Assembly: GCA_948438565.1 (NCBI GenBank)
Contig: CAOJLW010000114.1
Location: 1 to 6,697 of the forward strand
Source: an uncultured Lachnospiraceae bacterium
GTDB taxonomy: Bacteria; Bacillota; Clostridia; Lachnospirales; Lachnospiraceae
Direction of reading: 5' to 3'
DNA length: 6,697 nt
In this document: one piece after another, positions 1 through 5,271 of the stretch
Numbering within the stretch: position 1 is the first letter of the stretch
How the letters are laid out: the number at the start of each line of letters is the position of its first letter
The notes under the pieces: model-generated
The model's database searches: none
Told to the model about the DNA's origin: nothing
Seen by the model: the letters and a program-made list of their open reading frames with translations, nothing else
Translations under genes and position numbers: made by a program

Positions 1-296
1 TGGGGTTGGATGTAAAAGTCCTGGATGATGACAGAAATGAAGTAGAGCTTGTGGAAACCAGCGAATACGGCAATACCGATTTAAATGCAATTATTGCCGG
101 GGATAAGGATTATGCGTTTGAAGACAGTGAATCCTTTGGAAAGATGGGCTTTACAAAACAGGAATTTGATATGGAAAATGAAGAACTGATTGATATTGAG
201 GACGAAGAAGAGGACGAGGATATCGAAGAGGATGAAGTAGAAGACGATTTCGAGGAGATTGATTTTACAGACGAAGTTCTTCAAACAGAGTCGTGA
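1..296 (+). CDS. rpoB: RNA polymerase beta subunit, C-terminal fragment (5' end outside window)
   Basis: This is the last part of the beta subunit of RNA polymerase, which with beta' forms the active-site cleft. The frame enters at base 3 (bases 1-2 finish a codon) and reads 97 codons, beginning GLDVKVLDDD; this matches the conserved end of bacterial RpoB, where the family core normally finishes in a block like ELQSLGLDVKVL. After about 20 residues the sequence becomes a lineage-specific tail, and codons 174-275 are extremely acidic (24 of 34 residues Asp or Glu). It stops at TGA 294-296, followed directly by an in-frame TAG. The TTG at base 6 is an internal Leu codon, not a start. rpoC follows after 18 bases, so the two are co-transcribed and probably translationally close. 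The rifampicin region and catalytic parts of RpoB lie outside the window. Confidence 0.95.
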   Translation, partial: GLDVKVLDDDRNEVELVETSEYGNTDLNAIIAGDKDYAFEDSESFGKMGFTKQEFDMENEELIDIEDEEEDEDIEEDEVEDDFEEIDFTDEVLQTES

Positions 297-298
297 TA

Positions 299-306
299 GA
301 AGGGAG
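299..306 (+). promoter_or_regulatory. Shine-Dalgarno site of rpoC
   Basis: GAAGGGAG lies 8 bases before the ATG at 315 in the 18-base rpoB-rpoC gap. It supports that ATG over the next in-frame ATG at 327, which would have no comparable site. Confidence 0.7.
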
Positions 307-314
307 CGTCAGAA

Positions 315-3300
315 ATGCCAGAGACAATGAAGAAAGAATCATACCAGCCAATTGCTTTTGATGCAATCCAGATTGGCCTGGCCTCCCCTGAAAAAATCAG
401 GGAATGGTCCCGGGGCGAAGTGAAAAAACCGGAAACAATCAACTACAGGACGCTAAAGCCAGAAAAAGACGGCTTGTTCTGTGAAAAGATTTTCGGGCCG
501 AGCAAGGACTGGGAATGTCATTGCGGTAAGTACAAAAAGATCCGTTATAAGGGCGTTGTCTGCGACCGATGCGGAGTTGAAATTACAAAAGCGAGCGTCA
601 GAAGGGAACGGATGGGGCATATCGAGCTTGCGGCTCCGGTTTCCCATATCTGGTATTTTAAAGGCATCCCAAGCCGGATGGGATTGATTCTGGATATTTC
701 TCCGAGGGTTTTGGAAAAAGTCCTCTATTTTGCTTCCTATATCGTGTTGGAATCCGGCAATACCAACCTGACCTACAAACAGGTGCTTTCCGAGGCGGAA
801 TACCAGGAAGCCAGAGAACAGTACGGAAATGCATTCCGCGTAGGTATGGGTGCGGAATCTATTTTAGAATTGTTAGAGGCAATTGATTTGGAAAAAGACG
901 CTGCCGAATTAAAAGCCGAATTAAAAGATGCGACCGGACAGAAACGGGCGAGGATTATTAAACGGCTGGAAGTCGTAGAGGCGTTCCGGGAGTCCGGCAA
1001 CCGGCCGGAATGGATGATTATGACGGTTGTTCCCGTCATTCCTCCGGATTTGCGTCCGATGGTGCAGTTAGACGGCGGGCGTTTTGCCACTTCTGATTTG
1101 AATGATTTATATCGCAGGATTATTAACCGGAATAACCGCCTGCGGAGACTATTGGAACTGGGAGCTCCGGATATTATCGTGCGCAATGAAAAAAGAATGC
1201 TGCAGGAGGCCGTGGACGCTCTGATCGACAACGGGCGAAGAGGTCGGCCGGTCACAGGACCAGGAAATCGCGCGTTAAAATCGTTATCCGATATGTTAAA
1301 GGGTAAGAGCGGCCGTTTCCGTCAGAACCTGCTGGGCAAGCGTGTAGACTATTCCGGTCGTTCCGTTATCGTAGTTGGGCCTGAGCTTAAAATTTATCAA
1401 TGCGGCCTGCCAAAGGAAATGGCAATTGAATTGTTTAAACCGTTTGTTATGAAGGAATTGGTATCCAACGGTACGGCGCACAATATAAAAAGCGCAAAGA
1501 AAATGGTAGAACGTTTACAATCTGAGGTTTGGGACGTGTTGGAGGAAGTCATCAAAGAACATCCGGTGATGTTAAACCGTGCGCCTACCTTGCACAGATT
1601 GGGCATTCAGGCGTTTGAACCGATTCTGGTAGAGGGCAAGGCCATTAAACTGCATCCGTTGGTATGTACCGCTTATAACGCCGACTTTGACGGCGATCAG
1701 ATGGCTGTCCATCTGCCCCTGTCGGTGGAAGCGCAGGCGGAATGCCGGTTTATGCTCCTGTCCCCCAATAACCTGTTAAAGCCGTCAGACGGCGGTCCGG
1801 TTGCCGTTCCTTCACAGGATATGGTGCTTGGCATTTATTATCTGACTCAGGAACGGCCGGGGGTGCTGGGCGAGCAAAAAGCTTTTAAGAGCGTCAATGA
1901 AGCGATTTTGGCATATGAAAATAAAGCGTTGACGCTGCATTCCCGCATTAAAGTGCGTGTTACGAAAAAACAGCCGGATGGTTCCTTTAAATCCGGGATT
2001 ATTGAATCGACGCTGGGACGTTTTATTTTCAATGAGATCATTCCGCAGGATTTGGGTTTTGTGGATCGCACCGATCCGGGCAATGAGCTGAAGCTGGAAG
2101 TGGATTTTCATGTCGGGAAAAAACAGCTGAAGCAGATTTTGGAAAAAGTCATCAACGTGCATGGCGCGACCAAAACAGCGGAAGTGCTCGATGATATCAA
2201 ATCCATCGGCTATAAATATTCTACAAGAGCGGCTATGACCGTTTCGATTTCCGATATGACCGTGCCGCCGCAGAAGCCGCAGATGATTGAGGAAGCGCAG
2301 AATACGGTGGATAAGATTATGCGTCAGTATAAGCGCGGTTTGATAACGGATGAGGAACGTTATAAGGAAGTTATTGAAACCTGGAAAGAGACGGATGACG
2401 AGCTGACGTCGGCGCTGCTTGGCGGTCTGGATAAGTACAACAATATTTTCATGATGGCCGATTCCGGCGCGCGTGGTTCCGATAAGCAGATCAAGCAGTT
2501 AGCCGGGATGCGAGGCCTTATGGCGGATACGACTGGCCGGACGATCGAGCTGCCGATCAAGTCGAATTTCCGTGAAGGCTTGGATGTTTTGGAATATTTC
2601 ATGTCTGCGCACGGCGCTCGGAAAGGTCTTTCCGATACGGCGCTGCGTACAGCCGATTCCGGATATTTAACCAGACGTCTGGTTGATGTATCGCAGGAAT
2701 TGATTGTACACGAATCAGACTGTACCGCAGAAACCGGAAAAGAGATTCCGGGTATGTGGGTGACGGCGTTTATGGACGGTAAAGAAGAAATTGAAAGCCT
2801 GCAAGAGCGTATTACCGGACGTTTTTCCTGTAATACGATTTATGATAAAGATGGAAATGTTTTAGTTAAGGAAAACCATATGATTACGCCGCGCCGGGCG
2901 GCTGAGATTATGGGCAAGGGTGTGGATGAAAACGGGAATCCGATTGAAAAGGTAAAAATTCGTACAATCTTAACCTGCCGTTCCCATGTTGGCGTCTGTG
3001 CAAAATGCTACGGCGCGAATATGGCGACCGGGCAGGCCGTGCAGGTTGGAGAAGCGGTCGGCATTATCGCCGCGCAGTCGATTGGCGAGCCGGGTACGCA
3101 GCTTACGATGCGTACATTCCATACGGGCGGCGTTGCCGGAGACGATATTACGCAGGGTCTTCCGCGTGTCGAGGAAATTTTTGAAGCGCGTAAGCCAAAA
3201 GGTCTTGCCATTATTACCGAATTTGCAGGAGTTGCCGAGATTCGCGACACCAAAAAGAAACGTGAAATTGTCGTATCCAATCATGAAACGGGCGAGTCTA

Positions 3301-3869
3301 AGACATACCTAATCCCCTATGGTTCCAGGATTAAGGTGATGGACGGCGCGAAATTGGAGGCGGGCGATGAGCTGACGGAAGGTTCCGTCAACCCGCATGA
3401 TATTTTAAAGATCAAAGGCGTCCGGGCCGTACAGGATTATATGCTGCAGGAAGTGCAGCGCGTATACCGTTTACAAGGCGTGGAAATCAACGATAAGCAT
3501 ATCGAAGTGATTGTTCGGCAGATGTTAAAGAAAATCCGCATCGAAAACAACGGAGATTCTGAATTTTTGCCGGGTACGCTGGTGGATATTCTGGATTTTG
3601 ATGATGAAAACGAGCGTTTGCAGGACGAGGGACTGGAGCTTGCGGAAGGCAAGCAGGTGCTCTTAGGTATTACCAAGGCGTCTTTGGCGACCAATTCTTT
3701 CCTGTCTGCCGCATCGTTCCAGGAGACGACCAAGGTATTGACGGAAGCTGCCATTAAGGGCAAGATTGATCCGTTGATCGGCTTGAAAGAAAATGTTATT
3801 ATCGGTAAGCTGATCCCGGCAGGTACCGGCATGAAACGTTACCGGGACTTAAAGCTCGATTCCGATTGA
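315..3869 (+). CDS. rpoC: RNA polymerase beta' subunit
   Basis: This is the catalytic beta' subunit of RNA polymerase, 1184 residues, the usual size for Bacillota. Visible in order: N-terminal block IGLASPEKIREWSRGEV (20-36); zinc-binding domain with Cys68, Cys70, Cys83, Cys86; the NADFDGD active-site loop at 455-461, whose Asp457, Asp459 and Asp461 hold the catalytic Mg; the bridge-helix region around 718-790 (GARGSDKQIKQLAGMRG onward); the second zinc site Cys803, Cys888, Cys895, Cys898; and the trigger loop around 913-945 with His936. No large insertion interrupts the trigger loop, unlike in Proteobacteria. The conserved core ends at PAGTGMKRYR (1168-1177). The ATG at 315 is chosen for its SD site. 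The stop is TGA 3867-3869, yet the same frame stays open for 22 acidic codons to TAA 3936-3938, so the annotated end may be a truncation or a readthrough point. No other in-frame TGA occurs; all Trp codons I checked are TGG. Confidence 0.98.
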   Translation: MPETMKKESYQPIAFDAIQIGLASPEKIREWSRGEVKKPETINYRTLKPEKDGLFCEKIFGPSKDWECHCGKYKKIRYKGVVCDRCGVEITKASVRRERMGHIELAAPVSHIWYFKGIPSRMGLILDISPRVLEKVLYFASYIVLESGNTNLTYKQVLSEAEYQEAREQYGNAFRVGMGAESILELLEAIDLEKDAAELKAELKDATGQKRARIIKRLEVVEAFRESGNRPEWMIMTVVPVIPPDLRPMVQLDGGRFATSDLNDLYRRIINRNNRLRRLLELGAPDIIVRNEKRMLQEAVDALIDNGRRGRPVTGPGNRALKSLSDMLKGKSGRFRQNLLGKRVDYSGRSVIVVGPELKIYQCGLPKEMAIELFKPFVMKELVSNGTAHNIKSAKKMVERLQSEVWDVLEEVIKEHPVMLNRAPTLHRLGIQAFEPILVEGKAIKLHPLVCTAYNADFDGDQMAVHLPLSVEAQAECRFMLLSPNNLLKPSDGGPVAVPSQDMVLGIYYLTQERPGVLGEQKAFKSVNEAILAYENKALTLHSRIKVRVTKKQPDGSFKSGIIESTLGRFIFNEIIPQDLGFVDRTDPGNELKLEVDFHVGKKQLKQILEKVINVHGATKTAEVLDDIKSIGYKYSTRAAMTVSISDMTVPPQKPQMIEEAQNTVDKIMRQYKRGLITDEERYKEVIETWKETDDELTSALLGGLDKYNNIFMMADSGARGSDKQIKQLAGMRGLMADTTGRTIELPIKSNFREGLDVLEYFMSAHGARKGLSDTALRTADSGYLTRRLVDVSQELIVHESDCTAETGKEIPGMWVTAFMDGKEEIESLQERITGRFSCNTIYDKDGNVLVKENHMITPRRAAEIMGKGVDENGNPIEKVKIRTILTCRSHVGVCAKCYGANMATGQAVQVGEAVGIIAAQSIGEPGTQLTMRTFHTGGVAGDDITQGLPRVEEIFEARKPKGLAIITEFAGVAEIRDTKKKREIVVSNHETGESKTYLIPYGSRIKVMDGAKLEAGDELTEGSVNPHDILKIKGVRAVQDYMLQEVQRVYRLQGVEINDKHIEVIVRQMLKKIRIENNGDSEFLPGTLVDILDFDDENERLQDEGLELAEGKQVLLGITKASLATNSFLSAASFQETTKVLTEAAIKGKIDPLIGLKENVIIGKLIPAGTGMKRYRDLKLDSD

Positions 3870-3938
3870 AACGAGGACAGCTATCTGGACTTTGAAGATG
3901 ACTTTGGCGAATTTGAAGTAGATGAAATTATGGAGTAA
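3870..3938 (+). other. In-phase acidic tail of rpoC beyond the TGA stop
   Basis: Reading on from the rpoC TGA in the same frame gives 22 codons and then TAA at 3936-3938. Eleven of the 22 residues are Asp or Glu and none is basic; the stretch includes EDDFGEFEVDEI (3894-3929). The TAA sits just before the terminator hairpin, where a gene end would be expected. The composition resembles the acidic tail of RpoB at the start of the window. This looks like former or still-used coding sequence, not spacer. It could be a recent nonsense mutation, a sequence error, or a tail made by UGA readthrough; the sequence alone cannot decide. I see no convincing SECIS-type hairpin after the TGA, so selenocysteine is unlikely. 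Confidence 0.6.
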
Positions 3939-3946
3939 TTTTTTGG

Positions 3947-3981
3947 CCGCTGCCTGGAATAACCAGGCGGCGGTTGTTTTT
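3947..3981 (+). terminator. Rho-independent terminator of the rpoBC transcript
   Basis: An 11-base-pair GC-rich stem (3947-3957 with 3963-3973, one T-G wobble) closes an AATAA loop and is followed by TTGTTTTT (3974-3981). This is a textbook intrinsic terminator for the + strand. It begins 8 bases after the TAA that ends the rpoC tail frame. On the opposite strand no T-rich run follows the stem, so it looks one-directional. It separates rpoBC from the str genes. Confidence 0.93.
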
Positions 3982-3992
3982 GGAAAAATATC

Positions 3993-4021
3993 TTGACAAA
4001 CCACTTTTTCCCTTTTATAAT
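3993..4021 (+). promoter_or_regulatory. Sigma-A promoter of the str operon
   Basis: TTGACA at 3993-3998 and TATAAT at 4016-4021 are separated by exactly 17 bases, a full match to the housekeeping consensus in both boxes and spacing. The bases upstream (3977-3992) are rich in A and T tracts, which could act as an UP element. Transcription should start near 4027-4028, leaving a leader of about 50 bases before rpsL. The promoter lies 12 bases after the terminator T-tract, so the str genes do not depend on readthrough from rpoC. Such a strong promoter fits the high demand for ribosomal proteins and EF-G. Confidence 0.92.
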
Positions 4022-4027
4022 TATTTA

Positions 4028-4045
4028 GCGTGTATGCAAATACGC
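4028..4045 (+). promoter_or_regulatory. Possible 5'-terminal hairpin of the str leader
   Basis: GCGTGT (4028-4033) can pair with ATACGC (4040-4045), six pairs with one G-T wobble, around the loop ATGCAA. The stem begins at or within a base of the predicted transcription start. A hairpin at the extreme 5' end commonly protects mRNA from 5'-end-dependent decay; that role is inference here, and a six-pair stem may be chance. Confidence 0.35.
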
Positions 4046-4063
4046 AAAAACAGATGAAATCAT

Positions 4064-4070
4064 AGGAGGT
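4064..4070 (+). promoter_or_regulatory. Shine-Dalgarno site that fixes the rpsL start
   Basis: AGGAGGT ends 7 bases before the ATG at 4078. An in-frame GTG at 4069 overlaps this site and so cannot be the start; the mature S12 N-terminus MPTFNQLVRKGR also agrees with ATG 4078. Confidence 0.9.
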
Positions 4071-4077
4071 GAAACAA

Positions 4078-4500
4078 ATGCCAACATTTAACCAGTTAGT
4101 AAGAAAAGGACGTCAGACATCGATCAAGAAGTCTACAGCTCCGGCGCTTCAGAAAGGATACAACTCCTTAAAGAAGAAACCGACAGACACATCGGCTCCT
4201 CAGAAAAGAGGCGTCTGTACAGCAGTAAAGACAGCTACTCCTAAGAAACCGAATTCAGCGCTTAGAAAAATTGCCAGAGTTCGTCTTTCTAATGGAATCG
4301 AAGTGACAAGCTATATCCCGGGTGAGGGACATAACTTACAGGAGCATAGCGTTGTCCTGATCCGCGGCGGCAGGGTAAAAGACTTACCGGGTACTCGATA
4401 CCATGTCATCAGGGGTACACTTGATACAGCAGGTGTCGCTAACAGAAAACAGGCTCGTTCCAAATATGGCGCAAAGAGGCCAAAAGACGCTAAGAAATAG
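4078..4500 (+). CDS. rpsL: 30S ribosomal protein S12
   Basis: S12 lies at the interface of the 30S subunit and contacts the decoding centre, where it affects accuracy and is the classic site of streptomycin resistance. The 140-residue protein starts MPTFNQLVRKGRQ and carries the family signature TPKKPNSALRKIARVRLSNG (54-73). Lys56 and Lys101 match Lys43 and Lys88 of the E. coli protein, so the usual high-level resistance positions are wild type; Pro104 (E. coli Pro91) is also unchanged. Asp102 is at the place of the beta-methylthiolated Asp of E. coli. Compared with E. coli it has a 13-residue longer segment before QKRGVC (roughly 25-41), as is usual in Bacillota. It is the first gene after the str promoter. 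The stop is TAG, and 202 bases separate it from rpsG. Confidence 0.98.
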   Translation: MPTFNQLVRKGRQTSIKKSTAPALQKGYNSLKKKPTDTSAPQKRGVCTAVKTATPKKPNSALRKIARVRLSNGIEVTSYIPGEGHNLQEHSVVLIRGGRVKDLPGTRYHVIRGTLDTAGVANRKQARSKYGAKRPKDAKK

Positions 4501-4512
4501 GAATGGGCGACC

Positions 4513-4676
4513 AATAGTATCACAAACAGATCTAAAGGTTAGTGTTGGGATTTTGCTTCACATGAGACGGGGCCTTTTCTATAGCAGATAGGATATCCGG
4601 AAGATATAAATTTCCGCACGCAACACATTAGAGGACACATGTGAGTACCGTTGAATTAATCGCAAAAATAGTATCA
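4513..4676 (+). repeat. 10-base direct repeat AATAGTATCA near both ends of the rpsL-rpsG spacer
   Basis: AATAGTATCA occurs at 4513-4522, just after rpsL, and again at 4667-4676, just before the rpsG SD site; the copies start 154 bases apart. The flanking bases differ. A shorter match, AGTACCGT, also occurs twice (4644-4651 and 4697-4704, the latter across the rpsG start). No mobile-element ends or target duplication are evident. Function unknown. Confidence 0.5.
4557..4645 (+). promoter_or_regulatory. Possible structured RNA element in the rpsL-rpsG spacer
   Basis: TTCACATG (4557-4564) can pair with CATGTGAG (4638-4645), eight pairs with one wobble. The enclosed region holds two short hairpins: TTCTAT with ATAGGA (4577-4582 with 4588-4593) and CGGAA with TTCCG (4598-4602 with 4612-4616). 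A competing pairing, GTGTTG (4542-4547) with CAACAC (4621-4626), is also possible. In E. coli, S7 represses its own operon by binding the S12-S7 intercistronic RNA; whether this different spacer does the same is inference. Individual stems are short, so confidence is modest. Confidence 0.35.
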
Positions 4677-4687
4677 TGGACATGATT

Positions 4688-4694
4688 AAGGAGG
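4688..4694 (+). promoter_or_regulatory. Shine-Dalgarno site that fixes the rpsG GTG start
   Basis: AAGGAGG ends 8 bases before the GTG at 4703. In-frame ATGs upstream at 4676 and 4682 lie on or before this site, so they are not the start. The resulting N-terminus MPRKGHTQKRD is normal for S7. Confidence 0.9.
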
Positions 4695-4702
4695 GAAGTA
4701 CC

Positions 4703-5173
4703 GTGCCACGTAAAGGACATACGCAAAAAAGAGATGTTTTGGCAGATCCGTTATACAACAATAAAGTGGTTACGAAGCTTATCAACAACGTTATGTTGGA
4801 CGGTAAGAAAGGCGTAGCGCAAAAAATTGTATACGGCGCATTTGCAAAAGTAGAAGAAAAGACAGAAAAACCAGCCCTTGAGGTGTTTGAAGAATGCATG
4901 AATAACGTGATGCCTTTGTTGGAGGTAAAGGCAAGGCGTATCGGCGGTGCGACATACCAGGTACCGATTGAAGTAAGGCCGGAAAGGCGTCAGGCTTTGG
5001 CTCTGCGCTGGCTGGTTGCCTATTCTCGTAAGAGGGGCGAAAAGACCATGAAGGATCGCCTTGCAAACGAGATTATGGATGCAGCGAACAATACAGGGGC
5101 ATCCGTTAAGAAGAAAGAGGATATGCATAAAATGGCAGAAGCAAACAAAGCGTTTGCGCATTACCGTTTCTAA
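4703..5173 (+). CDS. rpsG: 30S ribosomal protein S7
   Basis: S7 binds the 3' major domain of 16S rRNA, starts assembly of the 30S head and contacts mRNA and tRNA near the E site. The protein is 156 residues, the standard bacterial length, reading MPRKGHTQKRDVLADPLYNN at the start and AHYRF at the end. Visible features are the basic N-terminal arm, the helix around KLINNVMLDGKK (25-36), the beta-hairpin region ARRIGGATYQVPIEVRPERR (77-96) and the C-terminal helix KMAEANKAFAH. The start is GTG, supported by the SD at 4688-4694. Two stop codons lie in tandem, TAA 5171-5173 then TGA. It sits between rpsL and fusA as in the classical str operon, and is the family's known translational autoregulator in E. 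coli. Confidence 0.98.
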   Translation: MPRKGHTQKRDVLADPLYNNKVVTKLINNVMLDGKKGVAQKIVYGAFAKVEEKTEKPALEVFEECMNNVMPLLEVKARRIGGATYQVPIEVRPERRQALALRWLVAYSRKRGEKTMKDRLANEIMDAANNTGASVKKKEDMHKMAEANKAFAHYRF

Positions 5174-5180
5174 TGATTTT

Positions 5181-5216
5181 GCGGTTGCTGCCATATTTGA
5201 CACAATAAGTAGCCGC
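5181..5216 (+). promoter_or_regulatory. First spacer hairpin between rpsG and fusA
   Basis: GCGGTTGCT (5181-5189) can pair along its full length with AGTAGCCGC (5208-5216), nine pairs including two G-T wobbles, around an 18-base loop. It begins 4 bases after the tandem stop codons of rpsG. No T-run follows, so it is not an intrinsic terminator. A role in mRNA stability, processing or translational control is inference. Confidence 0.45.
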
Positions 5217-5249
5217 CCATGGGGTACATTGGTACCATATTGCGTGGGC
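5215..5249 (+). promoter_or_regulatory. Second spacer hairpin just before the fusA ribosome binding site
   Basis: A lower stem GCCCATG (5215-5221) with CGTGGGC (5243-5249) and an upper stem GGTAC (5223-5227) with GTACC (5232-5236), loop ATTG, form a two-tier hairpin of 12 pairs with one wobble and an uneven internal loop. It ends 7 bases before the fusA SD, which stays free. It shares only 5215-5216 with the preceding hairpin, so the two could stack end to end. No T-run follows. Confidence 0.5.
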
Positions 5250-5256
5250 AAGTATG

Positions 5257-5264
5257 AAGGAGGA
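5257..5264 (+). promoter_or_regulatory. Shine-Dalgarno site that fixes the fusA TTG start
   Basis: AAGGAGGA ends 7 bases before TTG 5272. An in-frame ATG at 5254 lies just upstream of this site and has no SD of its own, so TTG is preferred, giving MAGREYPLERTRN. Confidence 0.88.
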
Positions 5265-5271
5265 AAATCCC

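Noticed and set aside
773..1255. A 160-codon open frame on the - strand inside rpoC
   Set aside because: It is a Ser/Ile/Arg-rich antisense shadow of conserved RpoC sequence with no recognisable domain.
2986..3312. A 108-codon + strand frame overlapping rpoC in another phase
   Set aside because: RpoC is intact in its own frame here, including the second zinc site and trigger loop; the Arg-rich product is an off-frame artefact.
3867..3869. Genome-wide TGA reassignment
   Set aside because: All Trp codons checked are TGG, no other in-frame TGA occurs in over 2000 codons, and rpoB itself ends with TGA (followed by TAG).
3867..3905. Selenocysteine insertion at the rpoC TGA
   Set aside because: Only a 3-pair stem can be drawn after the TGA (CAG/CTG around CTAT), which is not a SECIS element, and RpoC is not a known selenoprotein.
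4069..4077. GTG 4069 as the rpsL start
   Set aside because: It overlaps the SD AGGAGGT; ATG 4078 gives the known S12 N-terminus.
4651..4677. Possible promoter before rpsG, TTGAAT and TATCAT
   Set aside because: The spacing is only 15 bases, both boxes are imperfect and the implied start would fall just before the SD.
5197..5202. A consensus -35 box TTGACA in the rpsG-fusA spacer, suggesting a fusA promoter
   Set aside because: No acceptable -10 box lies 15-19 bases downstream (the region reads CATGGGGT), and the hexamer lies in the loop of a hairpin.
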